A stretch of DNA of 64,000 nucleotides, taken from positions 372,001 to 436,000 of the forward strand of contig JAHWDD010000013.1 in assembly GCA_023897205.1 (NCBI GenBank), written 5' to 3'. The notes beneath the pieces are model-generated. The model made no database searches, was not told the DNA's origin, and was given only the letters and a program-made list of their open reading frames with translations. Numbering within the stretch: the first letter of the stretch is position 1; each line of letters starts with the position of its first letter. This DNA comes from Exophiala sp. HKRS030. Taxonomy: Eukaryota > Ascomycota > Eurotiomycetes > Chaetothyriales > Herpotrichiellaceae. A program made the position numbers and the translations under genes. This document shows, one piece after another, positions 32,600 through 45,000 of this stretch.

Positions 32600-33032
32600 T
32601 ATTACATTTCACTTCACATAGGGTGTTATAAGATGTATAGTCTTAATAGGTAAGAAGTATAAAAGGCGAGGTCACTGAGAGCGCGATACTTAAGCGAGTA
32701 TAAGAGCGAAGTGATCACAACCAAAACGTATAGGTATAATCGTGAACTAAGTTAACTACGTGGTAAAACTATGTAGTGACTATGTTTATATATTCCTATC
32801 TACTCAGTAGTGCTCAGTGTTACTCAGACTAAGTATACTAAGCGCTACTAAGTGTGTCCTGCCAGTTAGGGAAGGTACTTAGTAGTGATTAGAGTTCACT
32901 ATGCTAAGCCTTCTAATCACGTCACGTGACTAGGTTATAAATGGCGCATATATTCCTCGGCTTATCTCTCTTCCTTATTTCGACTATTATCATAACTTCG
33001 TATATAACCTACAATTAAGTTAACCTATAATA
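32600..33032 (-). repeat. LTR of the older minus-strand Ty3/gypsy element
   Basis: This 433-base block is the reverse complement of the 426-base LTRs at 36676 and 43840 in its left half, and its ends align with the LTR ends through transitions only (TGTTACG reads TATTACA on the plus strand; the other end reads TTAACCTATAATA). It is followed inward by CTTTCCCCCTCCT, the reverse complement of a polypurine tract, which marks it as the 3' LTR of a minus-strand copy. Confidence 0.7.
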
Positions 33033-36000
33033 CTTTCCCCCTCCTAAATCTATATCATTATCCGTAATGTACATAAGTAAGTACTCCCCTTTTTCCTATT
33101 CATCATTTTTCTCTACTTCTTTATTATGGCTAACTATACCTTAGTTTCATGTTACTAAACCCGCTCATTCCTCTACCCTTTATCGCTAAAAGCTAATTAA
33201 CCATATTAAATCTTTTAGTTATAAGTTACTTAATATAAAACGCTACACACTTTATTAGAACTTAAACTCTATTTACTTTATTTTAAATAACTATAGTAAA
33301 TATTCTATTTATATTAAGAAGGGAATAAAATACTATGATAGTACTTTCTCAGATAAAAAGTTTAATTTCCTAACGGCCTAGCGAAACCGATTAGTTAAGA
33401 CAGCATAATAAAAGGGGGCTAAACTGGCCTAATTAATCGCGGCCATTAATAAAACCCACTCTAAGTGTGAGCGCCTCTAACATAAGACTAACTCATTATT
33501 AAAGAAGTAGAAATAAATGTTAGTTTAGGAGGCTAAGTCTCTAGATACCTTAAATTATATAGATTCTCCTAAGAAGACATTCTTAACCGTTTTTATTAGC
33601 ATAAATAAGTAATAACTAGAAGAGATATTTAAATTATTTCTAGGGGCCCTTCTAAACTTTAAGGGACCTATTCCCATTGATCATTCCTTATAATTATCCT
33701 AGGTACCTAGTGAGTCTCTTTCTTCTTTTTCCCTAGTAATACTAATGAAGTGTAACTTTTAATACATTCTCTTCTAGTTCTTAAGTGTTTTCATCTATTC
33801 TATACTCTAACCACTTTATTAGATAATACGTCTTTTCTTTAATTACCTAATAATCTAGGACTTCTTTAACATTATATAGTGACTACTATATCTCTTTATA
33901 TATTAGTACCGACCCTAGTTTAGTGTTTAGCGATACTTTTTTAAGAAGCGATTTATAAAATACTAAGTAAATATTTATTTCCCTAAGTAATTCTAATTTA
34001 AATATCACTAGCCTAAGTTTTTTCTTAATTTTATAAGGTCCGATCTTAATATAATCTAGTTTATTAAATAGTCTTTATGTTTTAATGTTTTTTCTAAGTA
34101 AGTAAACTACCTTCCCTTCTATAAAGTCTAGTCTCTCAGATCTTCACTTATTTATGTTTTTAATTATTTTTTCTAATATTTTCTTAAGTTCCTATTTTAA
34201 TAGTTTATATAGTGACCATAACTTCTTAACTAAGATTACTACTTTTTCTATAATTAGTTTAACACCTCTTATATCTTTCTTAATTCATAAATAATATTCA
34301 TAATTTATATAGAATAATGATATTTCTATAGCTAAAGTATAATTATTATAAGTAAACTATATAATAAGTAATAATAATACCTAGTTATTCTATTAAAAAT
34401 TAATGTAATACCATAAATATTATTTTAGTGTCTAGTTTATTCTTTCTATCTATTTATTACTTTATAAATAGAACGTTATTAATAACTTTTAATAAACTCC
34501 TATAAAATCCATTAACAATTATTAAAACTATAATATAAATAGTTTATCTCGATCTAAGCGTATTTTCAATAGTATTCTATACTAACTAATAATATTTTTA
34601 TAAAGAGTGTAAACTAACTCTTCTACTATTAACACTTCCTTATATAGAATAAAATGTGTATATTTTATTAGGATATTATTTATCACTAGTATACTATTAA
34701 AGTTTATACTCGTAAGGGATTCTTTAGACTTAGGTAATTTCGTAATAAAGTCTAATATAATTATGTGCTATACTTCTCCTAGTATTATTAGTATTTAAAG
34801 TAGCCTATATAGTTTATATTAAGCATACTTTACCTTATAATATATATCACATTTCTTAATATAGTCCGTTATGTCTTTCCTAACTCCCTTCTAGGTAAAG
34901 TCTCTCATGACTAACTTAAGTGTCTTTTTAATACCTAAGTGTCCTACTAACTTATTATTATATTATCCTTTAATAACTTCTTTCTTTTACTCTTCTATTA
35001 GTTTAACTTTTATAGATACTAGCACCTAAATCTTTAGTATTATATATATTAAGGCGCTATTCCTTTCCTTAAGTATTACTATAGGTTCTAGTTTAATACC
35101 TTTTATATAATCTAGCCATTAGCTAAGCGTATTCGCTATAGCGTTTTCTTTTCCTTAGATATAGTGTATCTAGAAGTTATATAGTGCGAGTATTTCTATC
35201 TATTAAACTTATTTTCTATTAAGTTCTTTTATTATTATTTAGTATAATAAATTCTTATAGTTAGTATAGATCTAAATTTAATACTTAGTACCTTTAAAAT
35301 ACACTCTTTATTCCTTAAAATATTTTACTATAATAAGTAATTCTTTATTATAAATATTATAGTTTAATTCTAGCCCTATTATTTTTCTTAAGTAGTATAT
35401 AATAATATAAGTCTTACTATTTAATCCCTTTTACGTGAGATAGGCTTTAATTACTTTATTTAATATATTTATCTTTACCTAGTATTTTAGCTTAGAATTA
35501 TATATCGTAAGTACTAACGCCATTATAATAGCTTTCTTAAGGTAATTAAATACTTCCCTACATTTCTATTTAAATTCGAATAAGATATCCTTCTTAATAA
35601 GGTTTATTAGTGACACTATAATCTTCGAAAATTCTTTAATGAATTTTTAGTAATAGTTAAGTAATTTAATAAAGGCTTATACCTTTATAACATTCTTAGG
35701 TTCTAGCTAATCCCGGATTAGCGCGATCTTATTAGGGTCTATCTTAATACCTTTATTAGATATAATATAACCTAGGAAATAAATACATTACTTATAAAAT
35801 TCGTATTTACTTAATTTTATAGGTAAATCCTTTTCTTTTAGTTTATAGAGAACCTTTTAAATATATTTTATATATTCCTTATATATCTTTAAGAATATAA
35901 GTATATTGTCTAAATATATTATTACAAAATTATTAAGATATTCTTAAAGCGTATTATTAATTAATTCCTAAAAAGATACTAATACATTAGTTAATCTAAA

Positions 36001-36675
36001 TAGTATAACACAATATTTATATAGTCTAAAACAGGTTTTAAAGGTAGTTATCTATTTATAATTTTCCTTTATTTATACTCAATAATAAGCATTCTATATA
36101 TTAATTATAGTGAAGTATTTTGCTCTAAGGAGTTTATTCTATAGTTCCTTAATTAAGGGTAATAGATATCAGTTCTTTTTCGTGATCGCATTAAGTGATT
36201 AAAAGTTAATACATAGTTAAAGAGACTCATTCTTCTTTAGAGCGAATAGTACTCTATATACTATAAATAACTTAGATAGTCTAATAAAGCCTTTCCTTAA
36301 GTAAGTCTTAATGTACTCCTTAAGAAAATCTTCTTCTTTCTTAAATAGTTACTTAAGTTACCTATTATACTTAGGTACTTTTCTATCTTTAAGTGTAATT
36401 TCGTGATCCCATAATTAGTACTCTAGTAACGCTATTAACCCTTCTTTTTCCTTAAAGAGATCTTTAAAATCCTTATATTCTTTAGGTAGACTTACCTTTT
36501 CTATACTATCTAAGGCCTTTCTTCTAGGTTATATCTATACTACCCTTTATAGGGGTACTCTAAAAATTAATCATTCCTTTCACTTCTTCCTTTTATAACT
36601 ATAATTTAGAAAGAATAAGGTTCATTCTTTTTAACTTATCTCTAGATTATGTTCTTAAAGCTATTTTATCTCTAG
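33033..36675 (-). mobile_element. Body of older Ty3/gypsy element, minus strand, RIP-degraded
   Basis: The reverse complement aligns by eye with the plus-strand element: for example 36256-36670 corresponds to about 40249-40680 there, covering the protease/reverse-transcriptase border, and 35660-36200 to the reverse transcriptase region. Coding capacity is destroyed by stops, mostly of the kind produced by C to T changes. The sequence breaks at 36675, where the second element inserted, and resumes at 44266. Confidence 0.7.
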
Positions 36676-37101
36676 TGTTACGAATTAGGCCTCTTATGAG
36701 GCCGCAGACAAAGCTATAATAATAGCTAGTCGGCGTTAATATGTCCGAAACACGTGAAAGCCTAAGGGTGTGGTCACGTGGCAGGAGTGACTCTCAGAAC
36801 CCTAAGAAACGAGGCCATAGAGCCCAGGGGGCTATAGGCTTTATTAGCTCTCCTGGCTCTCACTATAGAGCCCTTAGAGCCAGAGAGAGCCCAAAAAGGT
36901 TAAACAGTTATATATACACAGTCGTTACATAGCTTTACCACGTAGTTAACTTCGTTCACAATTATATCTATACGTTTTGGTTGTGATTACTTCGCTCTTA
37001 TACTCGCTTAAGTACCACGCTCTTAGTGACCTCGCCTCTTATACTTCCCGCCTATTAAGACCATACGTCTTGTGATACCCTATATAGAGCGAAACGTAAC
37101 A
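36676..37101 (+). repeat. 5' LTR of the nested gypsy element
   Basis: 426 bases beginning TGTTACGAATTAG and ending GAAACGTAACA. It differs from the 3' LTR mainly by transitions (for example GCAGACAAAGCTATAATAA against GTAGATAAAGCTGTGATGA), consistent with RIP after insertion. Confidence 0.85.
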
Positions 37102-37229
37102 CTTTAACTACCTCTTAATCAGAAGTATTTAACACGATATCTATCTCGAACCCCAAATCAGTTTGTTTACTATCTCTAACTAGGTCGGTCCGCTCTAGCG
37201 CCCTAACCCCAGGCCCATTATCCTATAGT

Positions 37230-38110
37230 ACCATCACTTAAGGGGGCTATAACAATAATAAGGATAATAATAAGGTTAATTCGTTCTATGGGGACCGTGC
37301 TAAGCTTAGGTTATTTATTACTTAGCTTATCGCGACCTTTAGGTTAAATCAAACTAAGTATGCCACTTAGGAGGATAGAGTCTTATTCGTAGGACTTCAC
37401 ATAAAGGGCTCAGCCTTCCATTAGTTTGAACCCATTATGATAGATCACTTAACCTTACCTTAGGCACAAAAGGACCTAGAGACTATTGCAATCTTTAAGA
37501 ACTTCGCTATTTTCGTGGATCGCATTAAACAGATCTTTAGGACCCTTAGAGAAAAATAAGCTATATCTTAGCGGATTTATTAGCTTAAACAGACAGGCTC
37601 GGCAGCTTAATACTATGCGCTATTTAAGTGACTTTAGGCTAAGTTAGACTGAGAAAATAACGCGTTCGCTGTAGCCTTCTACACTAAATTAAAAGACGCC
37701 GTGAAAAAAGAAATGAGACTAAATAGATCTACAGACTATAAAGGACTAGTTAACTAAGCCATTAAAATTAATAATTAGCTCTACGAACTAAACTTAGAAC
37801 GTAAAGGTTACCGCGGAAAGACTAGCGATATATACTACAAAAGTAGCCGCCTAAGCTACTAGTCTTATAGTGACCTAATGAATCTTAATGTCATGGAATA
37901 AGGCCGGTCCTCATAACTAAAGGGCCGCTTTTAGCGTAAGGGGCTATTCAATAAAGAGCGAGAGCGACGAAAGAAAGAAAACCTGTGCTATAATTATGGA
38001 AAATCCGGACATAGGGCTAAAGAATGCGGTATAAAGCCCATAGAACTGCACATAATGAAAGAAATAGCCGGTATTAGAGAATAAAAGGCTAATACTCTAA
38101 TGAAAGTATT
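37230..38110 (+). pseudogene. Degraded gag with zinc knuckle
   Basis: One frame, interrupted by many TAG/TAA, carries a capsid-like region and ends with a CCHC knuckle at 37986-38027 reading CYNYGKSGHRAKEC. The second Cys is Tyr, explained by a TGT to TAT (G to A) change. Gag normally packages the element RNA. Confidence 0.65.
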
Positions 38111-40399
38111 AGAACTTAAGCGCTAATTAGAAATATTTACGGAAGGTATTAGCGAAGTATGCCGCCTATACGATAAGAGGTAGCGGTACTATTAGACTCT
38201 TCGTAACTCCTTAGATAAGGAGGACACCATTGAAAAGGCTAGCCGCGCTGAGAAAGCATAGAAGGGGATGCCTAAAGGGACCTAGGTAGAGAGAGTAACT
38301 TCACTATCACTATCGGAACATGGTGAAGAGGTTATCATGACTATAGGAACCTTTCCTAATCTAAAGGAATAGGATAAAGAAGTTAATAATAAGGCTAATG
38401 ATAAGGCTGCACACGCACTCTTATTCTGGACTGCTTACTATAATGATCACTACCCTATCTACCTTTCTAACAAAGAGAGATCAGAATGGTTTCCTTACGA
38501 AAGAAAGCGCAGAAACTATCACAGTAAGACACAAAAGATAGAGAGCGCTAACTAGGAAGACCCTAAGGAATTAGCCATAATAGAAGCCGAAGGGCCTTCA
38601 CCGTGAATTATAGATACTAGGGCACCTAACGACAAAGACAAAGAATTTGTTCTCGTGAAATCAGGAATTATAGCTACTATAGAGTAATAAATAACGTCAT
38701 CACACACCAATAAATATTAAGTCATATTAAACTATAACAGTATCATAGTACTAATAATAAAGTACTAAATAGATATACTATGCACATAATACTGCCGTGC
38801 TAATTACACAACAGTACATAGAAGGATTAACTCATGAGGAGACCCTAAGATTAGGGAGAACCTAGTTCTCATCACAGCGTGCGAAAGCTTAATATGTATC
38901 ACACTAGTACACACGCACAATATACTAGGGGAAGACCATTACGAGTTTCCGTTCAAAGGAAAGAACAGACTAGACCAGGGCTCTAAGGACTCTAACTCAT
39001 TATATAACACTATGTTATTTCATGGCTATTATTATATAGTCATTAAGACCACTAATTAAGTCTACTACAAGAAATAGGTACTAAGAACTAGGTCAGTAAC
39101 TAATAGCTACTGCCTAGATCACACCATAAAATAGAAAGAAGCACAAGAAGTTCCCATATAGTAATGTTTTAAGTGTGAAGGCCTTAAACCCCACACACAT
39201 TAAACTAGCACGAAGTTACTATACTTCTTTCCGTTTAAGGAAAAGGAAAACCTCACACTATAAGAGATTAATTAAGACATTATAGGGCATTACTACGAAA
39301 AGGAGAAGACACTAGAAGCAATGATAATTAGTACGCACTACTAATTAATCACACTAACTAAAAATATATAATTTACACCTTATAATAACCCTAATTAAAG
39401 ATAAAAGATAATGGCTCTTAATATATATTAAGATAAGCTATACCCGCATAAAGGAATGTATATGTATAAAGTGTATAGAAGTGAGACATACTACCCGCTT
39501 AATAATAACTTAGATAAAGAAGAAGAGTTTATAATGGTTAATTCCCTGGATAAAGAAGATAACCCAGTTAAGTTTATTATGCGAAGTATAATTAAGATAT
39601 ATTATGTTATTACGACGCTATACTGAAAGCTAGTTCTGTGCTAGTGATCACACTGTCTATATAACGCATAGCACTACTATACTATATTTAATCCGGAAGT
39701 GAGGCTAAGAACACTACGCATAATATAGGTTAATCTATATAGAGATATGTAGTGCCCATTTGCGTTAGCATTACATACGCACGAAGAGAAAAGCATAGAA
39801 AAGATAGACATTAAAATACTATCAGAAGTTCTCTAGCGAATTTATGGAAAGGAGAATGCGGACATAAACGATATACCAAAAAACGATAAAGAGAAGTCCT
39901 CTTAAGGTAGAAGACCCCTTAACAGAAGAAGCCTCGGGCTAGATAATTTAACATAATATAGACTTAGCGTTTAACGCCATTAGTCTTTAGCGCTAAACTA
40001 GCTAATAAGCCTATATAGGTAATAATTAACTATGGAGCTAACTAAGACTATATATCACTAAAGATAGCAGTAAGATTCGAAATACACAGGAAAAAATAAT
40101 TATATTTATTACTCATAGTAGATAGAACACTAGTAGAGTATAATAGTGAATAGATACAGAAAGAAATCTGGGACACTTAGTTAGAGATTAGCGATCACCG
40201 TGAAAAGGTCGACATTAACGTGATACTAACTAAGTACGATATAGTCCTAGAGATAAAATAGCTTTAAGAACATAATCTAGAGATAAGCTAAAAAAAACGA
40301 ACCTTATCCTTCCTAAATTATAGTCATAAAAGAAGGAAGCAAAAGAAATAATTAACTTCTAAAGTATCTCTATAGAGGGCAGTATAGGTATAACCTAGG

Positions 40400-41900
40400 A
40401 GAAAGGCCTTAAACAGTATAGAAAAGGTAAGCCTACCTAAGGAATATAAGGATTTTAAAGATCTCTTTAGAGAAAGAGAAGGGTTAGTAGCACTATTAGA
40501 ACACTAACCATAGGATCACGAAATTACGCTTAAAGATAGAAAAGTACCTAAGCATAATGGGTAGCTTAAGTAACTATCTAAGAAGGAAAAAGATTTCCTT
40601 AAGGAGTACATTAAGACTCACTTAAAGAAAGGCTTTATTAGACTATTTAAGTTATCTATAGCACATAAAGTGCTATTCGCCCTAAAAAAGGATAGATCTC
40701 TTTAACCATACATTGATTTTTAATCACTTAATGCGATCACAAAAAAGAACTAGTATTCATTACCCTTAATTAAGGAACTACAGGATAGACTCCTTAAAGT
40801 AAAATACTTTACTATAATTAATATATAGAATACCTACTACTAAGTATAGATAAAGGAAGGCTATAAATAAATAACTACCTTTAAAACCTGTTTTAAACTA
40901 TACGAATATTATATCATGCTATTTAGATTAACTAATGCGCTAGTATCTTTTTAGGAATTAATTAATAATACACTCTAAAAATATCTTAATAATTTTATAA
41001 CAGTATACCTAGATAATATACTTATATTCTTAAAGACATATAAAGAATATATAAAATATATTTAAAAGGTTCTCCGTAAACTAAAGAAAAAGGATTTACC
41101 TATAAAACTAAGTAAATACAAATTTCATAAATAACGTATTCACTTTCTAGACTATATTATATCTAATAAGGGTATTAAAGTGAACCCTAATAAAATAGCA
41201 CTAATTTAGGATTAGCTAGAACCTAAGAATGTCATAAAGATATAAGCCTTTATAGGACTACTTAACTACTATTAAAGATTCATTAAGGGATTTTCGAAGA
41301 TCGTAGCGCTATTAATAAACCTTACTAGAAAGGATATCTTATTTAAGTTTAAATAAAAATATAAAGAAGTATTTAACCGCCTTAAGAAAGCCATTATAAT
41401 AGCGCTAGTACTTACGATATATAACCCTAAGCTAGAATACTAGATAAAGATAAATGCATTAGATAAAGTAATTAGAGCCTACCTCACGTAAAAAGGACTA
41501 AATAATAAGACTTATATCATTATATACTACTTAAGAAAAATGATAGGGCCGGAATTAAACTATGACATTTATAATAAGGAACTACTTACTATAGTTAAAT
41601 GTCTTAAGGAATGAAGAGTATATCTTAAAGGTACTAAGTATTAAATTCAGATTTACACTAACTATAAGAACTTACTATACTAAATAATAATAAAAGAGCT
41701 TAATAGAAGGTAAGTTTAATAGATAGAAACACTTACACTATATAACTTCTAAATACATTATATTTAAGGAAAAGAAAACGCTATAGTAGATACGCTTAGC
41801 TAATAGCTAAACTATATAAAAGACATTAAACCAGAACCTATAGCGATACTTAAGGAAAGGAATAGCGCCTTAATATATATGACACTAGAAATCTAGGTAC
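40400..41900 (+). pseudogene. Degraded reverse transcriptase / RNase H
   Basis: The frame shows the order expected for Ty3/gypsy RT, with the catalytic box at 41006-41017 reading YLDN instead of YxDD; GAT to AAT (G to A) explains the change. Downstream pieces such as FIGLLNYY and FIKGFSKIV match the RT-RNase H connection. Many in-frame stops. Confidence 0.7.
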
Positions 41901-41939
41901 TAATATCTATAGAAGTTAAGCTAACAGAAGAACAAAAGA

Positions 41940-43170
41940 AAGAAATCATTAAAGGATAACACAATAATAAGTTAGTAAAACACCTAGGTATTAAGAAAAC
42001 ACTTAAGTTAGTCATAAGGGACTTTACCTAGAAGGGAGTTAGGAAAGACATAATAAACTACGTTAAGAATTACGATATATGCTATAAAGTAAAGTATACT
42101 TAATATAAACTATATGGATTACTTTAGACACTAATAATATTAGGAGAAGCATGGCACACGATCGCGCTAGACTTTATTACTAAGTTATCTAAGTCTAAAG
42201 AGCCCCTTATAGGTATAGACTTTAATAACATACTTATAATAAATAATATCCTAATAAAATACGCACATTTTATTCTATATAAAGAATTATTAACAGCAGA
42301 AGAATTAGCTTACACTCTTTATAAAAACATTATTAGCTAATATAGAATACCATTAGAAATACGCTTAGATCGAGATAAACTATTCATATCACAGTTTTAG
42401 CAATCTTTAATGAATCTTATAGGAGTCTATTAGAAACTATTAATAGTGTTCTATCTATAGAGTAATAAGTAAATAGAGAGAATAAACTAGACACTAAAAT
42501 AATATTTACGATATTACGTTAATTTTTAACAAAATAACTAGGTATCACTACTACCTATTATATAGTTCGCTTATAATAATAGTATCTTAGTCATAAGAGT
42601 TTCACCATTTTATGCGAACTATAGATATTACCTAAGAATTAAGAAAGACATAAGAGGCATTAAACTAATTACAGAAAAAGCGGTAATCTTAGTTAAGAAG
42701 TTACGATCTTTACACAAACTCTTAAAATAAGAACTTAAAAAAATATCACAAAAAACAGTTAAAAACATAAATAAACGAAGATCTAAGGAACTAAACTTTA
42801 AAGAAGGGGAGGTAGTCTACCTTCTCAGAAAAAACATTAAAATATAAAGACTATTTAATAAGCTAGATCACACTAAGATTAAACCCTACAAAATTAAGAA
42901 AAAACTTAGACTAGTGACATTCGAATTAGAACTACCTAGGGAAATAAATGTTTACCTAGTGTTCTATAAATTACTTCTTAAAAAGGCACCATTAAACGCT
43001 AAACTAGGATCGGTACTAATTCATGAAGAAACCTAATAGCTAATGTGGGACGTGAAATGTGTCTTAGACCTTAGAGTTAAGAGAGGATAACGATTCTACC
43101 TAACTAAGTGATTAGGATATAATAATTCAGAAAACACATGAGAACCAGAAGAATACCTTACCTAGGCACA
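41940..43170 (+). pseudogene. Degraded integrase with C-terminal chromodomain
   Basis: The integrase core is recognisable by pieces such as LDFITKLSKSKEP and PFYANYRYY, and at 43070-43165 a chromodomain-like end reads FYLTK, a stop at the Trp position, LGYNNSENT and EPEEYL. This identifies the element as a chromovirus, whose chromodomain directs insertion into heterochromatin. Confidence 0.65.
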
Positions 43171-43194
43171 TAGTACGGTTTAGTAGTTCCACCA

Positions 43195-43690
43195 AAGCTA
43201 GCAAGATTAAAATCCACCATTAAGTCATCCCATATAAAGGGCTTAGATAAGGAGAAGGCTACTTAGGACTTTAGGGCGGTAAATCTCTCCATCTCATCTA
43301 AAGTGTCTAGAGCCTTTACCTCCTAAATTAATATCTCTAACTACTTAGCAGTTAACTTATCTAACCACTTATTTAGCTTAACTTCTTTCTCCTAAGCTAA
43401 AGCTAGTGCCGCGAACGCTAATGCCGCCGCAGCAGCTAAACGGGCGACCTCAGCCTACTGATCCTTCACAGATTTCTTTAGCGCCTCTTTTTGGCGCTCT
43501 AAACTGTTAAACTTAGCATCCGAAAAATAACCATCATAATATTTCACATTTAACGCAGTGCAGTTATTACACTTCGCATAACCCTTAATCATGTAGCAGA
43601 TAAGGTTCTACTCATGACAACGAGAATAGTGACCTATGTCTAGATGCTTAACCCTAAGGGATTTGATTCGTTTCGCGGTGTTTAAATGGC
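43195..43690 (-). pseudogene. Degraded antisense Cys-rich reading frame inside the retrotransposon
   Basis: Between the chromodomain and the 3' LTR, the opposite strand carries a protein-like frame with stops only at Gln/Trp-type positions: a Cys motif (RCHE...NLICYMIKGYAKCNNC), an Ala/Leu-rich helical stretch, and an acidic end with FIWDDLMVDF. It looks like a true gene, not a shadow, since no sense-strand protein is recognised there. The element therefore probably had an extra antisense gene of unknown function. Confidence 0.45.
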
Positions 43691-43839
43691 GAAGGGTAAA
43701 GGAGTTAGGACGTTTTCGCGGACGGTACTATGACATTATGAGCCATGGTTAGAAGCGCGAGAAGGAACCACGCGATTAATAGGGACTAACTCACCTTATA
43801 TACGTTGCGAACAATGAATAAGTTTAAGGAGGGAGAAAG

Positions 43840-44265
43840 TGTTACGAATTAGGCCTCTTATGAGGCCGTAGATAAAGCTGTGATGACAGCTAATCAGCGT
43901 TAATACATCCGAAACACGTGAAAGCCTAAGGGCGTGGTCACGTGATAGGAGTGGCTCTCAGAACCCTGAGAAACGAGGCCATAGAGCCCAGGGGGCTACA
44001 GGCTCTATTAGCTCTCCTGGCTCTCACTATAGAGCCCTTAGAGCCGAAGAGAGCCTAAAAAGGTTAAACGGTTATATATACACAGTCATTACATAGCTTT
44101 ATCACGTAGTTAACTTCGTTCACGATTATACCCATACGTTTTAGTTATAATCACTTCGCTCTTGTACTCGCTTAAGTACCGCGCTCTCAGTGACCTCGCC
44201 TCTTATACTTCCTGCCTATTAAGACTATACGTCTTATGACACTTTGTGTGGAGCGAAACGTAACA
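43840..44265 (+). repeat. 3' LTR of the nested gypsy element
   Basis: 426 bases, same ends as the 5' LTR, preceded by the polypurine tract at 43826-43839 and followed by the second target-site copy TTTAG. Confidence 0.85.
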
Positions 44266-44430
44266 TTTAGAACTATATTATACTTAGTTAGTATTACATT
44301 AATATTAATCTTTTTATAGTGATTACTAATTTCTAGCTAAGTGTCCTAGATTTCTTTTTATATTTATTATTATATTACTCTTATATCCTTTAGTCACTTA
44401 ATATAAAAGTATTTTTAGTGTTTAAGCGCG
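44266..44430 (-). mobile_element. Continuation of the older gypsy element beyond the nested insertion
   Basis: The reverse complement of this stretch aligns with about 40100-40255 of the nested copy (for example the GAAATCTAGGACACTTAG segment). This continues exactly where the minus-strand copy broke at 36675. Similarity fades near 44400-44430, so the 5' part of the older element has been lost. Confidence 0.6.
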
Positions 44431-44559
44431 CCCACTTAAATAAGATTAATATAACTTTATAGCTTAATATATAATATATTTCGTGTTTAGAATAGCTTAA
44501 AATATTTATTTATATATATATAAAGACTATTAAGCTAAATAATATTCTTAGGAAATAAT

Positions 44560-45000
44560 CTGTGTCACAGTGCGAGGGACTCACTCTGGCGCGGATATAG
44601 TTTGGTGCCGCTTTGACACCCTCGATCGGGTTTAGCGCCCACGAAGTCCGTCTCGTTCGGGGAAGGCGTGGCCAGTTACGGTTTAGTGCTGACCGGTCGG
44701 GTCTCTCGCCGCTTTGCCTTTGACCCCCGTTGACCCTCCCATTATAAAAGAATGTCGTCCCTCGCCGTTTTGTTGAGCCTCCTTCTCTTCGACCCTTGGG
44801 CCCTCTCGTCCTTAACCTCCATGGCCCAGAAGAGGAAAGCGTCATCCGACAGCGACCAGGATCTTGCGATGCTCGTACCGCACTACGGTGGTCGCCAAGA
44901 TAGACCCTGAACCACTTCGCCACGTAGTGGCCCCCAACGATCGAATCGCCCTTGTTCTTCACAGTGAGAAAGTTAGGCACGTCTGCCAGTCGCATTCATG
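44560..45000. other. GC-richer island inside the AT-rich zone
   Basis: Composition switches to normal GC for about 440 bases. A minus-strand open frame of about 160 codons covers it but shows no known family. A hairpin-forming sequence lies at 44861-44901 (ATCTTGCGA...TCGCCAAGAT). It may be an unmutated piece of another element or a short unique segment. Confidence 0.35.

Larger units (their letters stand above)
36676..44265 (+). mobile_element. Nested Ty3/gypsy chromovirus-type LTR retrotransposon, RIP-inactivated
   Basis: A structurally complete 7.6-kb element on the plus strand: two 426-base LTRs with TGTTACG...CGTAACA ends, gag, pol with protease/RT/RNase H/integrase and a C-terminal chromodomain, and a polypurine tract AAGGAGGGAGAAAG directly before the 3' LTR. 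The flanking TCTAG (36671-36675) and TTTAG (44266-44270) are a 5-base target-site duplication differing by one C/T. Coding frames carry dozens of stops at positions expected for Gln and Trp codons, and diagnostic residues are changed by G to A, so it cannot encode active proteins. Confidence 0.85.

Noticed and set aside
32600..44430. A horizontally transferred or Starship-type cargo element
   Set aside because: No tyrosine-recombinase captain gene or matching element ends were found; the island is explained by gypsy insertions, with 45-52 kb unassigned.
44861..44948. A tRNA gene or tRNA-derived SINE (box A-like TGGCGAAGTGG on the minus strand, box B-like GATCGAATC on the plus strand)
   Set aside because: The two boxes are on opposite strands and no cloverleaf can be folded around either.
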